Positions 24,472 through 35,356 of a stretch of DNA of 64,000 nt are shown here, piece after piece (positions within the stretch are counted from its first letter, which is position 1; the number at the start of each line of letters is the position of its first letter). The notes beneath the pieces are model-generated. The model saw only the letters and a program-made list of their open reading frames with translations. It did not search any database and was not told where the DNA came from. The translations under genes and the position numbers were made by a program. The DNA is from Haemophilus parainfluenzae T3T1 (GTDB taxonomy: Bacteria; Pseudomonadota; Gammaproteobacteria; Enterobacterales; Pasteurellaceae): positions 310,001 to 374,000 of the forward strand of contig NC_015964.1 in NCBI RefSeq assembly GCF_000210895.1, written 5' to 3'.

Positions 24472-24912
24472 TTATAAACCTTTCGGTAAACGAATTTTTT
24501 GACCTGGGAAAATCTTATCCGCGTCTTTAATCACTTCTTTGTTTGCTTCAACGATAGCGGTGTATTTCGCACCGTTTCCATAAGCTTTCTCTGCGATTTT
24601 CCACAAGGTGTCACCTTTTTGGATTACATAGAATGTTTCATCACTGCCTAAGGTTTCACCGTTATTGATGCTTGCATCGCTCGTTACTGAATGGATACCT
24701 TGAATGTTACCCGCCATTAATACTGCTTTTTCTAATGCTGCTGCAGTTGATGCCACACCTTGGATATTTGCTACACCATTTTCCACGGTAACCGATAAGT
24801 TTTCCACGCCTGGATTGTCTTCTGCGATGTGTTGAGTCACTGCTTTAGACGCATCTTCTTCTTTAGAGAAAACTTTCTTACCAATGTCACTGACAAAATC
24901 AAATAAACCCAT
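24472..24912 (-). CDS. ygaU: BON and LysM domain protein, YgaU/Kbp-like
   Basis: The 146-residue protein begins MGLFDFVSDIGKKVFSKEE as in E. coli YgaU (Kbp, a potassium-binding protein). A BON domain spans about residues 25-90, and a LysM domain follows (YVIQKGDTLWKIAEKAYGN to FPGQKIRLPKG). No signal peptide is visible, consistent with a cytoplasmic Kbp-type protein despite the LysM fold. A potassium-sensing role is by family only. Confidence 0.88.
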   Translation of the reverse strand: MGLFDFVSDIGKKVFSKEEDASKAVTQHIAEDNPGVENLSVTVENGVANIQGVASTAAALEKAVLMAGNIQGIHSVTSDASINNGETLGSDETFYVIQKGDTLWKIAEKAYGNGAKYTAIVEANKEVIKDADKIFPGQKIRLPKGL

Positions 24913-25089
24913 TTTAAAGTTCCTTTTGTATGTTTGTTTAAGGGATTATTACGATACTGAAATTCCCTTAAGAAGTCTATAAATCAGAGTGTAAAGCTAT
25001 GTAAATATTTCAAGAAAACTGATCTAAAATTGACCGCACTTTGATAGAATACGCCGATTTTTAATTTACTCACTCAGAAAGGACAAATT

Positions 25090-25923
25090 ATGCGTTGGGA
25101 AGGTCGTAGAGAAAGCTCAAATATTGAAGATAGACGTGGTTCTGGCGGTAACTTCGGTGGCGGAAAAGGCACCGGTGTGCTCGGTATTATCATTCTTTTA
25201 GTCGGCGCTTATTATGGTGTGGATCTTTCAGGCTTAGTGGGTACGCCTGATTTTTCAGGACAAAGCGCTCAACGATTAGAAACCCAAGAAGAACAGCAGC
25301 TTGCGAGTCTTTCTAAAGTTGTATTAGCGGATACTGAAACCGTTTGGGGACAATATTTTAGACAAATGGGGAAAACCTATAGTGAGCCAACCATGGTGCT
25401 TTACAATGGAGTGACCCCAACGGCTTGTGGTACCGGTCAATCTGCAATGGGCCCGTTCTACTGCCCGAGTGATCGCAAAGTTTACCTTGATTTATCATTC
25501 TATAATGAAATGAAAAATAAACTGGGTGCAGCAGGCGATTCGGCCTTTGCTTATGTAATTGCACACGAAGTCGGTCACCACGTGCAAAATATGCTTGGTA
25601 TTCTGCCACAAGTAAATCGTGCACAACAAAGTAGCGATCGTAAAACGGCAAATCAACTTTCTGTTCAATTAGAACTTCAAGCTGACTGTTTCGCCGGTGT
25701 TTGGGCGAGCCAAGCGGTAAAAAGTGGTTTATTTGAACGCGGTGATGAAGAAAAAGCGTTTAATGCAGCAGAAGCTGTAGGTGATGACCGTTTACAAAAA
25801 CGCAGCCAAGGTTATGTGGTGCCTGATAGTTTCACTCACGGTACATCAGCACAGCGTCTAGAATGGTTCAGAAAAGGCTTACAAAGCGCCAACCCTTCTG
25901 TATGTAATACTTTTAACCAATAA
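25090..25923 (+). CDS. ypfJ: Neutral zinc metallopeptidase, YpfJ-like
   Basis: The N-terminus MRWEGRRESSNIEDRRG and the membrane segment at residues 29-43 are typical of the KPN_02809/YpfJ family. The zinc motif HEVGH is at residues 159-163 within AYVIAHEVGHHVQNMLG. A second conserved ELQADCFAGVWA follows. The 277-residue length is normal. Substrates are unknown. Confidence 0.88.
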   Translation: MRWEGRRESSNIEDRRGSGGNFGGGKGTGVLGIIILLVGAYYGVDLSGLVGTPDFSGQSAQRLETQEEQQLASLSKVVLADTETVWGQYFRQMGKTYSEPTMVLYNGVTPTACGTGQSAMGPFYCPSDRKVYLDLSFYNEMKNKLGAAGDSAFAYVIAHEVGHHVQNMLGILPQVNRAQQSSDRKTANQLSVQLELQADCFAGVWASQAVKSGLFERGDEEKAFNAAEAVGDDRLQKRSQGYVVPDSFTHGTSAQRLEWFRKGLQSANPSVCNTFNQ

Positions 25924-25930
25924 AATCTTT

Positions 25931-26009
25931 AAGGCTGATTCATATCAGCCTTTTTATTTCTGTTCATTTCAGCATAAAAAAAGTGCGGTCAATTTCGACC
26001 GCACTTTTT
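25931..26009. terminator. Two tandem terminator hairpins
   Basis: AAGGCTGAT/ATCAGCCTT (25931-25952) is followed by TTTTTATTT and serves the peptidase gene. AAGTGCGGTC (25981-25990) with GACCGCACTTTTT (25997-26009) is an uptake-sequence pair serving the convergent ileS. Confidence 0.75.
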
Positions 26010-26025
26010 CTTTATGATGTTAAGC

Positions 26026-28851
26026 TTACGCGAACTGACGTACTTCGCCGTTACCTGCTACGTTTTCCACACAACGTGGACAAAGTGTAGGATGTTCAGG
26101 ATTCGCGCCGATTTTGTCAGAATAATGCCAGCAACGTGGACATTTTTCACCGTTAGAACGTGCTACGCTTACCGCAATTCCCTCTAACTCACCCGCAGCC
26201 ACATCCGCTGGTTTCTCTGCTAATGCTTTCACTTCTGCTTTTGAGGTAATTAACACGAAACGTAATTCATTGCCTAATTGTTCTAACAATGCACGGTATT
26301 CATCGTTAGCATAAACTGTTACTTCAGCTTCTAAACCACCACCGATCACTTTATCGTTACGCGCGATTTCCAGTACACGGTTCACTTCAGAACGAACTTT
26401 AATGAGTTGTTGCCAGTAAGCATCATCTAATTTTTCATTCTCGCCTAAGCCAAATAAGCCTTCGTAGAATTCTTCAGTAAAGACGAATTCTGCACGTGGC
26501 GTCGCGGTTTGTGGTAAGTAGCCCCAAATTTCATCTGCCGTGAATGACAGGATTGGTGCCATCCAACGTACTAAAGCTTCCGCAATGTGCCATAACGCTG
26601 TTTGGCAGCTACGACGCGCAAGACTATCCGCTTTGGTGGTGTATTGACGGTCTTTGATAATATCAAGGTAGAACGAGCCCATTTCCACAGAACAGAAACG
26701 CATTAAACGTTGTACCACTGTGTGGAATTGATAGTTATCGTACGCCTCTTTAATTTCTTTTTGTGCATCTAACGCACAAGCTACCGCCCAACGATCCAAG
26801 CTAATCATTTCTTCCGGTTTAACCGCATCACGTTGCGGATCAAAACCATTCAAGTTCGCTAATAAGAAACGTGCGGTGTTACGAATACGACGATAGCTAT
26901 CCGCGGCTCGTTTTAAGATCTCATCAGAAACGGTCATTTCACCCGTATAGTCGGTAGAAGCCACCCATAAACGTAAAATGTCACCACCAAATTTATCCAT
27001 CACTTCTTGTGGGGTCACGATGTTACCGATAGATTTTGACATCTTACGGCCTTGACCATCTACAGTGAAACCATGGGTTAACACTTGTTTGTATGGTGCT
27101 TTATTATCTGTTGCAGTAGAAAGCATTAAAGAAGACATAAACCAACCACGGTGTTGGTCAGAACCTTCTAAATACATATCGATATCTTGACCATTAAATT
27201 CTGGACGATTCGCGACAACAGAAGAATAGGTTGATCCTGAGTCAAACCACACGTCAAGGGTATCAGGCACTTTGCGATAGGTTTCTGCATCAGCCCCTAA
27301 TAATTCTTTTTCGTCTAAATCCCACCATGCTTGAATACCCGCTTTCTCAACACGTTTCGCTACTTCTTCAAGTAACTCTAAGGTACGCGGATGAAGCTCT
27401 TCGGTTTCTTTGTGCACGAATAAGGTCATCGGTACGCCCCAAGTACGTTGACGAGAAATACACCAGTCTGGGCGGTTTTCAACCATTTTCTCGATACGTG
27501 CTTGACCCCAATCAGGAATCCAACGTACGCCTTTGATTTCGCCTAATGCTTGTTGGCGTAAACCCTGTGTTTCCATACCGATAAACCATTGTGGTGTCGC
27601 ACGGAAAATAATCGGAGTTTTGTGACGCCAACAGTGTGGGTAACTGTGTTTGATTTTCTCAACTTTTAATAAGTTGCCCACTTCTTGTAATTTTTCAACA
27701 ACCAATGGATTAGCTTCAAATACACCTTTGCCTGCGAAGAATTCAGTCGTTGAAATAAATTTACCGTCATTCGATACAAGGCCCGCCATTGGTAAATTAT
27801 ATTTTTGTCCAACAATAAAGTCGTCTAAACCGTGGTCTGGCGCGGTATGAACTAAACCTGTACCGCCATCAGTGGTCACGTGATCACCTAAAATCACTGG
27901 TACAGTGAAATCATAGAACGGATGATTAAAGCGTACTAACTCAAGCGCTTGACCTTTTACTGAACCTAACACTTCAACTTGTTCTACACCCACCGCTTTC
28001 GCCACAGATTCCACTAATTCAGCAGCTAAAATCACACGCTCATCGCCAAGTTGTACTAAGTTGTATTCTAAGTCTGCATTTACTGCAATCGCACGGTTAG
28101 ACGGCATAGTCCAAGGTGTGGTAGTCCAAATCACTGCTGATAATTTGCCATGGCCTTTGCCTACTGCGTTAAATTTCTCTTCAATTTCAACCGCACTTAC
28201 AGCAGGGAAACGCACGTAGATAGACGGAGAAACTTTGTCTTCGTATTCCACTTCTGCTTCTGCTAAAGAAGAGCCACAATCCAAACACCAGTGCACCGGT
28301 TTTGAACCTTTGTATAAGTGACCATTCGCAATCACTTTACCGAGTGTACGGATGATGTTTGCTTCGGTGTTGAAGTTCATCGTTAAATAAGGATTATCCC
28401 AATCGCCTAACACGCCTAAACGGATAAAATCTTTTTTCTGACCTTCTACTTGCTCTGCCGCATATTCACGACATTTTTGACGGAATTCAGCAGCGGTCAC
28501 TTTCTCATTTGGTTTACCCACCAAACCTTCTACTTTTAATTCAATTGGCAAACCGTGACAGTCCCAACCCGGGATATAAGGCGAATCAAAACCTAACGCC
28601 GTTTTAGATTTAACAATAATATCTTTCAGAATTTTATTAACGGCGTGACCGATATGGATGTTACCGTTCGCATATGGAGGGCCATCATGCAAAATAAAGG
28701 ATTTTTTACCTTTTGTCGCTTGACGAATTTTTTGATACAACTGTTTGTCATACCAATTTTTTAACATTACAGGTTCGCGTTTAGCTAAATCGCCACGCAT
28801 TGGGAAACCTGTTTCAGGTAAATTTAACGTGTTTTTGTAATCAACTGTCAT
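26026..28851 (-). CDS. ileS: Isoleucyl-tRNA synthetase
   Basis: A class I synthetase with HIGH-type [10 protein letters not shown] near residue 64 and KMSKS ([14 protein letters not shown]). A C-terminal zinc site is formed by [12 protein letters not shown] and [10 protein letters not shown]. Starting at [10 protein letters not shown] (28851) gives 941 residues, the Haemophilus length; an ATG four codons upstream is also in frame. It lies downstream of ribF by 32 bp in the same orientation. lspA and ispH, which follow ileS in enterobacteria, are elsewhere. Confidence 0.96.
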   Translation of the reverse strand: MTVDYKNTLNLPETGFPMRGDLAKREPVMLKNWYDKQLYQKIRQATKGKKSFILHDGPPYANGNIHIGHAVNKILKDIIVKSKTALGFDSPYIPGWDCHGLPIELKVEGLVGKPNEKVTAAEFRQKCREYAAEQVEGQKKDFIRLGVLGDWDNPYLTMNFNTEANIIRTLGKVIANGHLYKGSKPVHWCLDCGSSLAEAEVEYEDKVSPSIYVRFPAVSAVEIEEKFNAVGKGHGKLSAVIWTTTPWTMPSNRAIAVNADLEYNLVQLGDERVILAAELVESVAKAVGVEQVEVLGSVKGQALELVRFNHPFYDFTVPVILGDHVTTDGGTGLVHTAPDHGLDDFIVGQKYNLPMAGLVSNDGKFISTTEFFAGKGVFEANPLVVEKLQEVGNLLKVEKIKHSYPHCWRHKTPIIFRATPQWFIGMETQGLRQQALGEIKGVRWIPDWGQARIEKMVENRPDWCISRQRTWGVPMTLFVHKETEELHPRTLELLEEVAKRVEKAGIQAWWDLDEKELLGADAETYRKVPDTLDVWFDSGSTYSSVVANRPEFNGQDIDMYLEGSDQHRGWFMSSLMLSTATDNKAPYKQVLTHGFTVDGQGRKMSKSIGNIVTPQEVMDKFGGDILRLWVASTDYTGEMTVSDEILKRAADSYRRIRNTARFLLANLNGFDPQRDAVKPEEMISLDRWAVACALDAQKEIKEAYDNYQFHTVVQRLMRFCSVEMGSFYLDIIKDRQYTTKADSLARRSCQTALWHIAEALVRWMAPILSFTADEIWGYLPQTATPRAEFVFTEEFYEGLFGLGENEKLDDAYWQQLIKVRSEVNRVLEIARNDKVIGGGLEAEVTVYANDEYRALLEQLGNELRFVLITSKAEVKALAEKPADVAAGELEGIAVSVARSNGEKCPRCWHYSDKIGANPEHPTLCPRCVENVAGNGEVRQFA

Positions 28852-28883
28852 GTTATTTTCCAATTTTATATTTCAATATAATT

Positions 28884-29810
28884 CTATTTTGCAAAAAATG
28901 CTTTCGCTGTTTTTACGTCTTGTTCAATTTGAGCTTTCAACGCCTCAAAAGACGGAAACTTTATCTCATCTCGAATCTTATGGCAGAATTCTACCTCTAT
29001 CATTTGTCCATAAATATTCTGAGAAAAATCAAATAAATGGACTTCTAATAATTGTATCGTACCGTTAATGGTTGGGCGTTTTCCCATGTTGGCGACGCCA
29101 TTAAAAATCTCGCCTGATTTCAACCGCGCTTTCACCGCATAAACGCCTTTAACTGGGTTCACTTGACGATGTAAGCGAACATTCGCGGTAGGAAAACCAA
29201 TGGTTCGGCCTAATTTATTGCCGTGGATAACTCGTCCAAAAATACGATAAGGCTTGCCGAGTAAATTTTGCGCATGCTGTAAATCATCTTTAGCCAACGC
29301 TTCACGAATAGCGGTGCTACTAATACGCAACTCATCTAAACAGAAGGTGCGGCTGTCTTCTACTTCAAAACCAAACTGCTTTCCGGCTTGCTGCAACATC
29401 GCAAAATTGCCTAAACGTTTCGCACCAAATTTGAAATCGTCACCAATGCTGAGAAACTTCACATTTAATTTACGTACAAGCCAATCTTCAATAAATTGTT
29501 CTGCCGGAAGATCAGCAAAAGTGCGGTCAAATTTCGCGACGATGACCACATCCACACCCGCCTGAGCCAAATAATGCAACTTATCTCTTAATCGCATTAA
29601 ACGCGCGGGGGCTTTGTCGCCCATAAAATATTCGCGCGGTTGTGGTTCGAAAAGCATCACTGCCATAGGTAAATTCAGCGCATTCGCTTTCTGACGAAGA
29701 TGACGCAAAATCGCCTGATGCCCCAAATGCACCCCATCAAAATTGCCAATGGTTAATGCGCACCCTGACAAATATGGCTGTGAATTATGAAGCCCACGAA
29801 TTAATTGCAT
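28884..29810 (-). CDS. ribF: Bifunctional riboflavin kinase / FAD synthetase
   Basis: RibF phosphorylates riboflavin to FMN and adenylates FMN to FAD. The N-terminal nucleotidyltransferase part has LTIGNFDGVHLGHQ and SSTAIREAL. The C-terminal flavokinase part has GNKLGRTIGFPTANV. At 308 residues it is full length. An uptake sequence (29518) lies within it. Confidence 0.95.
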   Translation of the reverse strand: MQLIRGLHNSQPYLSGCALTIGNFDGVHLGHQAILRHLRQKANALNLPMAVMLFEPQPREYFMGDKAPARLMRLRDKLHYLAQAGVDVVIVAKFDRTFADLPAEQFIEDWLVRKLNVKFLSIGDDFKFGAKRLGNFAMLQQAGKQFGFEVEDSRTFCLDELRISSTAIREALAKDDLQHAQNLLGKPYRIFGRVIHGNKLGRTIGFPTANVRLHRQVNPVKGVYAVKARLKSGEIFNGVANMGKRPTINGTIQLLEVHLFDFSQNIYGQMIEVEFCHKIRDEIKFPSFEALKAQIEQDVKTAKAFFAK

Positions 29811-29860
29811 TACATCTTATCCAAAAAAACAAAAAATAATCGGTGCATTATAGCGGTAAC

Positions 29861-31435
29861 TTAATGTTTTGTCAGTAAATGGTGTTTACGAACACCTAAT
29901 AGCACCAATACGCCTAAATAAACGACCGCAGCCAACCCAATTAACCAAACCAACCAATAGATACGCATTAAAAATGTCATGGCTGCCCATTCTTGAATCG
30001 GTGGGCAGTTATACCAAACCAAACCGCCCATAGCTAAGGCTGCCCCTAAAACTTTCAGAAAAAAGACCGCACTTTTACGTGAAAAATGGTATACATCCTC
30101 TTTAGCTAAACCACGATAAAGCAAATAAGCATTTAAGGTTGCTGACATGGCAGAAGCAATCGCTAAGCCCACATAACTAAATGGAATCGCCAATACATTA
30201 AAGCCCATATTGCTCACCATGGCGATGATCCCGATTTTCACGGGCGTTTTAGTGTCTTGGCGTGCGTAATAGCCATTAGCTAGGATCTTAATCAGCATAA
30301 AGCTAAGCAAACCAGCATTGAATGCCCATAAAGAATAAGAGGCTGCGTACACATCTGTTAAGGTAAAACTGCCACGCATAAACAATACCAGTAACATCGG
30401 CTGGGCTAACACGGCAATCCCAATCGCGGCAGGCACACCGAGTAATAAAATCATTCGCACGCCCCAGTCCATGGTATCGCGAAAATCAACCGCACTTTGG
30501 GAAGAATTGTCTTCTCGATTCACGTGATGGCGAGCAAGTGTCGGTAAAATCACGGTGGAAATGGCGATACCAAATAGACCAAGTGGAAACTCTAATAGAC
30601 GATCAGAATAATAAAGCCAACTAATAGATCCCGTCATTAAGAAACTGGCAATGACCGTATCAAGTAGCAAGTTGATTTGACTTACGGAAACCCCGAACAA
30701 GGCAGGAATCATCAATCGACGAATTTTGGCTACCCCTTCATCATGCCATGCCCATTTTGGTTTTACGAGCAAGCCGGCTTTTTTCAAGAAAGGGATTTGG
30801 AATAAAAATTGTAATAAACCACCTAAGAAGATCCCGATAGCAAGGGCAAGATCAGGATTGTCTAATCTTGGCGCGAGGAAAAGTGCAGTTGCAATCATGG
30901 CGATATTGAGTAAAACAGGCGAAAACGACATCACGCCAAATTTGCCTATCGTATTTAAAATCGCGCCGGAAAGTGCCACAAAGGTGACGAACCATAAATA
31001 AGGAAAGGTGATTTTCAAGAGTAAAGACGCTTGTTCAAATTTGTGCGCATCAGGTCCGTCATTTAGCCAATCGGTAAACCAGCCCATTCCAAAGATCGCC
31101 GCCACAACAGGTGAACCTACCATAGCAAGTAAAGTGACAATACTGACTAATCCGCCTAGTGTACCCGATACTTTCCCGATAAATTCTCGGGTTTTAGAAA
31201 GATCGCCCGATTTTTGATATTCGGCTAATACGGGTACGAAAGCCTGAGAAAATGCCCCTTCCGCAAATAAACGACGTAAAAAGTTTGGGATACGGTTAGC
31301 GAATAGAAACACGTCTGCCGCCGCGCCTGCACCGATTAAATGGGCTATTACCACATCGCGGACTAAACCTAACACACGGGACACTAGTGTCATCCCACTC
31401 ACGATAATGCCGGATTTTAAAAGTCGTTTACTCAA
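29861..31435 (-). CDS. murJ: Lipid II flippase MurJ
   Basis: MurJ moves lipid II across the inner membrane. The 524-residue protein has 14 predicted membrane spans and the family opening SGMTLVSRVLGLVRDVVIAH, then RIPNFLRRLFAEGAFSQAFVPV. It is followed 50 bp later by ribF, as in many gamma-proteobacteria. Two uptake sequences (30068, 30489) lie inside it. Confidence 0.95.
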   Translation of the reverse strand: MSKRLLKSGIIVSGMTLVSRVLGLVRDVVIAHLIGAGAAADVFLFANRIPNFLRRLFAEGAFSQAFVPVLAEYQKSGDLSKTREFIGKVSGTLGGLVSIVTLLAMVGSPVVAAIFGMGWFTDWLNDGPDAHKFEQASLLLKITFPYLWFVTFVALSGAILNTIGKFGVMSFSPVLLNIAMIATALFLAPRLDNPDLALAIGIFLGGLLQFLFQIPFLKKAGLLVKPKWAWHDEGVAKIRRLMIPALFGVSVSQINLLLDTVIASFLMTGSISWLYYSDRLLEFPLGLFGIAISTVILPTLARHHVNREDNSSQSAVDFRDTMDWGVRMILLLGVPAAIGIAVLAQPMLLVLFMRGSFTLTDVYAASYSLWAFNAGLLSFMLIKILANGYYARQDTKTPVKIGIIAMVSNMGFNVLAIPFSYVGLAIASAMSATLNAYLLYRGLAKEDVYHFSRKSAVFFLKVLGAALAMGGLVWYNCPPIQEWAAMTFLMRIYWLVWLIGLAAVVYLGVLVLLGVRKHHLLTKH

Positions 31436-31620
31436 AATAGGGGTCTCTTCAAAAAAATTTGCCTTAATTGTATAGAATTTTTGTTTTTACGCTATATTCC
31501 AACGAAAAAAACTGATAAAATCCTGCCCACATCGTTTGTGTGAGCCAATAGAAAGCGCTTTTTTTAAATAACGATGCTTACTTTCGGTTGTGTCTCACCG
31601 AAATCAACACAAATTATTCA

Positions 31621-31651
31621 TTGACAAAAGTATAAAAAATCGGCATATTCT
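31621..31651 (+). promoter_or_regulatory. Probable rpsT promoter
   Basis: A perfect -35 TTGACA (31621-31626) is followed by CATATT at 17-base spacing or TATTCT at 19. The start codon of rpsT is about 50 bp further on. Confidence 0.5.
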
Positions 31652-31701
31652 ACGCCCTTATTTTGTCATAATCATCTAACAGAAATTTTAGGAGTTTGAC
31701 C

Positions 31702-31965
31702 TTGGCTAATATCAAGTCAGCAAAAAAACGTGCGGTTCAATCTGAAAAACGCCGCCAACACAACGCAAGCCAACGCTCTATGATGCGTACTTACATCAAA
31801 AAAGTATATGCTCAAGTAGCAGCAGGTGAAAAAGCAGCAGCTGAAGCAGCATTCGTTGAAATGCAAAAAGTTGTTGACCGTATGGCTTCTAAAGGCTTAA
31901 TCCACGCTAACAAAGCAGCAAACCACAAAGCTAAATTAGCTGCTCAAATCAAAAAATTAGCGTAA
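31702..31965 (+). CDS. rpsT: 30S ribosomal protein S20 (TTG start)
   Basis: S20 binds 16S rRNA near helix 44. The frame is open from a TTG at 31696, but the TTG at 31702 yields [20 protein letters not shown] after the initiator and gives 87 residues, the E. coli length. AGGAG at 31690-31694 is well placed. E. coli rpsT also uses UUG, part of its autoregulation, so this unusual start appears conserved. A hairpin terminator follows. Confidence 0.95.
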   Translation: MANIKSAKKRAVQSEKRRQHNASQRSMMRTYIKKVYAQVAAGEKAAAEAAFVEMQKVVDRMASKGLIHANKAANHKAKLAAQIKKLA

Positions 31966-31991
31966 TTAAAGCATTAAAACAGCTTAAAAAT

Positions 31992-32015
31992 AAAACCGCA
32001 CTTTGGTGCGGTTTT
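31992..32015 (+). terminator. rpsT terminator
   Basis: AAAACCGCAC (31992-32001), a TTTG loop, and GTGCGGTTTT (32006-32015) form a 10-bp stem followed by further T residues. One arm carries an uptake sequence. Confidence 0.8.
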
Positions 32016-32125
32016 TGTTTGTCTTAAACCGTCCTGCCACAAACGTCTGATAACAAGCTTGCATTCCCCCCTTTAACCTGTAAACTACCCCACAACTTAA
32101 AAATTAATCATAAAACAAACAATAA

Positions 32126-34471
32126 ATGACCAAAAAATCTTTTAAAAAAGCAGATCCGAACTATCAAAAAGAATTAGCCAAATATGGTAATCCGATCCCA
32201 AGCAGAGACTACATTCTGCAAATCATCCGTGAAAATAATGCCCCGATGAGTCGGGAGGAAATACTGACCGCACTTTCAATTAAAAGTGACGAACAACAAG
32301 AAGCCATGCGTCGTCGCTTGCGTGCCATGGAGAATGATGGACAGTTAGTTTTTACTAAACGTAAACGCTATGCCTTGCCTGAAAAATTAGATTTATTCAA
32401 AGGCATGGTCATCGGCCATCGCGAAGGCTATGGCTTTTTACAAGTCGAAGGTAAAAAAGAGGATCTCTTTATTCCTAATCACCAAATGCAACGTGTAATG
32501 CATGGTGATTTTGTATTAGCGCAACCTGCAGGCTTAGATCGCCGAGGTCGTCGCGAAGTCCGTATTGTTCGCGTGCTTGAAAGTCGTAAAAAACAAATTG
32601 TCGGCCGTTTCTTCTTAGAAAATGGCTTTAGCTATGTGGTGCCTGATGACAGTCGTATCGGACGAGATATTTTAGTCCCTAATGAACACCGAAATGGCGC
32701 CAGAATGGGGCAAGTTGTCGTGGTCGAATTGCAAGAACGATCCGCCTCCTTTACTCAACCTATTGGTATCATTAGCGAAATTCTGGGTGACAATATGGCA
32801 AAAGGGATGGAAGTGGAGATCGCCCTTCGTAATCATGACATCCCTCACCAATTCCCAAGTGCGGTCGAAAAATACGTTAAAAAATTCACGGAAGAAGTGC
32901 CTGAAGAAGCAAAAAAAGGCCGTGTGGATTTACGCAATCTGCCACTGGTTACCATTGATGGCGAAGATGCGCGCGATTTTGATGATGCTGTATATTGCGA
33001 AAAAAGCGGTAAAGGCTGGAAACTTTGGGTGGCGATTGCCGATGTCAGCTATTATGTGCGTTTACGTTCTGCATTAGACACTGAAGCTTATAACCGAGGT
33101 AACTCCGTTTACTTCCCAAATCGTGTTGTACCAATGTTGCCTGAGATTTTATCGAACGGATTGTGTTCACTGAATCCACAAGTTGATCGCTTGTGTATGG
33201 TGTGTGAAATGCACATTTCTGCCAAAGGTAAACTCACGGACTATCGTTTTTATGAAGCGGTAATGAATTCTCATGCACGTTTAACCTATACGAAAGTCGC
33301 GGCAATTTTAGACGGCGATGATGAACTTCGCACGCGCTATCAAGGGCTAGTACCACATTTAGAAGAACTGCATCATCTCTATCAAGCATTGCTAAATGCA
33401 CGCAAACAACGTGGTGCCATCGATTTTGAAACCATCGAAACCAAATTTATTTTCAATGCCATGGGACGAATTGATCGCATTGAACCTGTTGTGCGAAATG
33501 ATGCGCACAAAATCATTGAAGAATGCATGATTCTTGCAAATATTGCAGCAGCAAACTTTATGGAAAAGCATAAAGAGCCTGCACTCTATCGTATTCATGC
33601 CACTCCGAGTGAAGAAAAACTGACGTCTTTCCGTGCGTTTTTAAGTGAATGTGGTTTAAGCCTTGAAGGTGGCATGAAACCGACCACAAAAGATTATGCG
33701 AAATTGTTAGAGCAAGTGAAAGATCGTCCGGATCACGAACTCATTCAAACCATGTTGCTCCGTTCATTAAGCCAAGCGGTTTATCATGCGGATAATATCG
33801 GCCACTTTGGTTTGGCGTTAGAAGAATATGCACACTTCACTTCCCCGATTCGTCGTTATCCAGATTTAACCCTACATCGTGGGATTAAGTATTTGTTAGC
33901 GAAAGAAAAAGGCGCCAAACGTAAAACGACGGATACTGGTGGCTATCACTATTCCTTTGATGAAATGGATTTATTAGGCGATCACTGCTCGATGACAGAA
34001 CGCCGTGCCGATGATGCCACTCGCGAAGTAGCAGATTGGCTGAAATGTGAATATATGCAAGATCACGTGGGTGCTGAATTTAGCGGAGTGATCTCATCTG
34101 TAACGGGCTTTGGCTTATTCGTTCGTTTGGATGATTTATTCATTGACGGCTTAGTCCATATTTCTACTTTAGATAACGACTACTATCAATTTGATGCGGC
34201 AAAACAACGTTTAATCGGTGAAAATAGTGGTATGATTTATCGCCTTGGCGATAAAGTCAAAATTCGCGTGCTCGCCGTTCATTTAGAACAAAAAATGGTG
34301 GATTTCAGTTTAGTCGAAAGTGCCAGAAAACCTCGTCGCTTGGGCAAAACAGCGAAACAAAAAGCGAAAAAAGTCTTTAAGGAACTGCCACCTAAAGCGT
34401 CAAAAAAACGCAAAAGTGCGGTTAAAAATAAAGATGTTTCTAAGAAACCGACTAGAAAACGGAAGAAATAA
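32126..34471 (+). CDS. rnr: Ribonuclease R
   Basis: RNase R is a 3'-5' exoribonuclease that degrades structured RNA. Visible parts are an N-terminal helix-turn-helix ([11 protein letters not shown]), cold-shock domains ([17 protein letters not shown]), the RNB catalytic domain ([17 protein letters not shown]), a C-terminal S1 domain ([15 protein letters not shown]) and a Lys-rich tail. At 781 residues it is normal length. It is followed by rlmB, as in E. coli. Confidence 0.96.
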   Translation: MTKKSFKKADPNYQKELAKYGNPIPSRDYILQIIRENNAPMSREEILTALSIKSDEQQEAMRRRLRAMENDGQLVFTKRKRYALPEKLDLFKGMVIGHREGYGFLQVEGKKEDLFIPNHQMQRVMHGDFVLAQPAGLDRRGRREVRIVRVLESRKKQIVGRFFLENGFSYVVPDDSRIGRDILVPNEHRNGARMGQVVVVELQERSASFTQPIGIISEILGDNMAKGMEVEIALRNHDIPHQFPSAVEKYVKKFTEEVPEEAKKGRVDLRNLPLVTIDGEDARDFDDAVYCEKSGKGWKLWVAIADVSYYVRLRSALDTEAYNRGNSVYFPNRVVPMLPEILSNGLCSLNPQVDRLCMVCEMHISAKGKLTDYRFYEAVMNSHARLTYTKVAAILDGDDELRTRYQGLVPHLEELHHLYQALLNARKQRGAIDFETIETKFIFNAMGRIDRIEPVVRNDAHKIIEECMILANIAAANFMEKHKEPALYRIHATPSEEKLTSFRAFLSECGLSLEGGMKPTTKDYAKLLEQVKDRPDHELIQTMLLRSLSQAVYHADNIGHFGLALEEYAHFTSPIRRYPDLTLHRGIKYLLAKEKGAKRKTTDTGGYHYSFDEMDLLGDHCSMTERRADDATREVADWLKCEYMQDHVGAEFSGVISSVTGFGLFVRLDDLFIDGLVHISTLDNDYYQFDAAKQRLIGENSGMIYRLGDKVKIRVLAVHLEQKMVDFSLVESARKPRRLGKTAKQKAKKVFKELPPKASKKRKSAVKNKDVSKKPTRKRKK

Positions 34472-34494
34472 TATTTTTACTGAATATCCACTTC

Positions 34495-34514
34495 CCCCTC
34501 TTTGCTAAAGAGGG
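34495..34514 (+). promoter_or_regulatory. Hairpin overlapping the rlmB ribosome-binding region
   Basis: CCCTCTTT and AAAGAGGG form a perfect 8-bp stem around a 3-base loop. The 3' arm runs into AGGGAGGA, the best Shine-Dalgarno sequence ahead of the ATG at 34521. No T run follows, so it is not a classic terminator. It could lower initiation at the upstream ATG or be a dispersed repeat. Confidence 0.4.
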
Positions 34515-34550
34515 AGGATAATGACAAAAAATAATAAACAAGAGAACCCT

Positions 34551-35291
34551 ATGTCAGAAAATATCTATGGTATCCATGCTGTAAACAGCATTTTAGCAAA
34601 TAGCCCTGAACGTTTAATTGAAGTTTTTGTGCTGAAAGGCCGTGAAGATAAACGCCTGCAACCGTTACTCAATGAGCTCTATGCTTTAGGCATTGCGGTG
34701 CAATTTGTAAACCGTCAAACATTAGATAAAAAATCCAATGGTGAAGTGCATCAAGGTGTGATTGCTCGAGTGCAAGAAGCCAAAGAACTGAATGAACATG
34801 ATTTAGATGAACTTCTTACTCGTAAACAAAATCCTCTTTTATTGGTGCTTGATGGTGTGACAGATCCCCATAACCTAGGAGCCTGTTTACGTACTGCGGA
34901 TGCAGCTGGTGTGAGTGCAGTTATCGTACCAAAAGATAAATCCGCTCAACTCACTTCTATTGCACGTAAAGTGGCTTGCGGTGCTGCGGAGACCGTACCA
35001 TTAATTCGTGTTACTAACTTAGCGCGCACTTTGCGAGATCTACAACAAAATCATAATATTTGGGTAGTAGGTACAGCTGGCGAAGCAACAGAAACCATTT
35101 ACCAAAGCAAACTCACGGGTTCTCTTGCCTTAGTGATGGGGGCGGAAGGTGAAGGCATGCGTCGCCTTACGCGTGAGCACTGCGATCAGCTGATTAGTAT
35201 TCCAATGGCGGGCTCTGTTTCATCCCTCAACGTTTCAGTTGCGACTGGCGTATGTTTATTTGAAATTGTGAGACAACGTCTAGCCGCCTAA
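34551..35291 (+). CDS. rlmB: 23S rRNA (guanosine-2'-O)-methyltransferase
   Basis: RlmB methylates G2251 of 23S rRNA. The protein closely follows the SPOUT family: [31 protein letters not shown], and the knot motifs [14 protein letters not shown] and [14 protein letters not shown]. Starting at MSENIYG (34551) gives 246 residues. An upstream in-frame ATG at 34521 with a strong GGGAGGA would add ten residues and cannot be excluded. Confidence 0.93.
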   Translation: MSENIYGIHAVNSILANSPERLIEVFVLKGREDKRLQPLLNELYALGIAVQFVNRQTLDKKSNGEVHQGVIARVQEAKELNEHDLDELLTRKQNPLLLVLDGVTDPHNLGACLRTADAAGVSAVIVPKDKSAQLTSIARKVACGAAETVPLIRVTNLARTLRDLQQNHNIWVVGTAGEATETIYQSKLTGSLALVMGAEGEGMRRLTREHCDQLISIPMAGSVSSLNVSVATGVCLFEIVRQRLAA

Positions 35292-35323
35292 AAACGCGTG
35301 AAAAAACGACCGCACTTGATATA

Positions 35324-35355
35324 AAAAATGCCGACAAATCATTGTCGGCATTTTT
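35324..35355. terminator. Bidirectional intrinsic terminator
   Basis: AAAAATGCCGACAA (35324-35337) and TTGTCGGCATTTTT (35342-35355) form a 14-bp stem with a 4-base loop between rlmB and the convergent brnQ. Confidence 0.8.
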
Positions 35356-35356
35356 G

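Noticed and set aside
31696-31701. Earlier TTG start for rpsT
   Set aside because: It would add two residues and sits too close to the AGGAG; TTG 31702 gives the conserved 87-residue protein.
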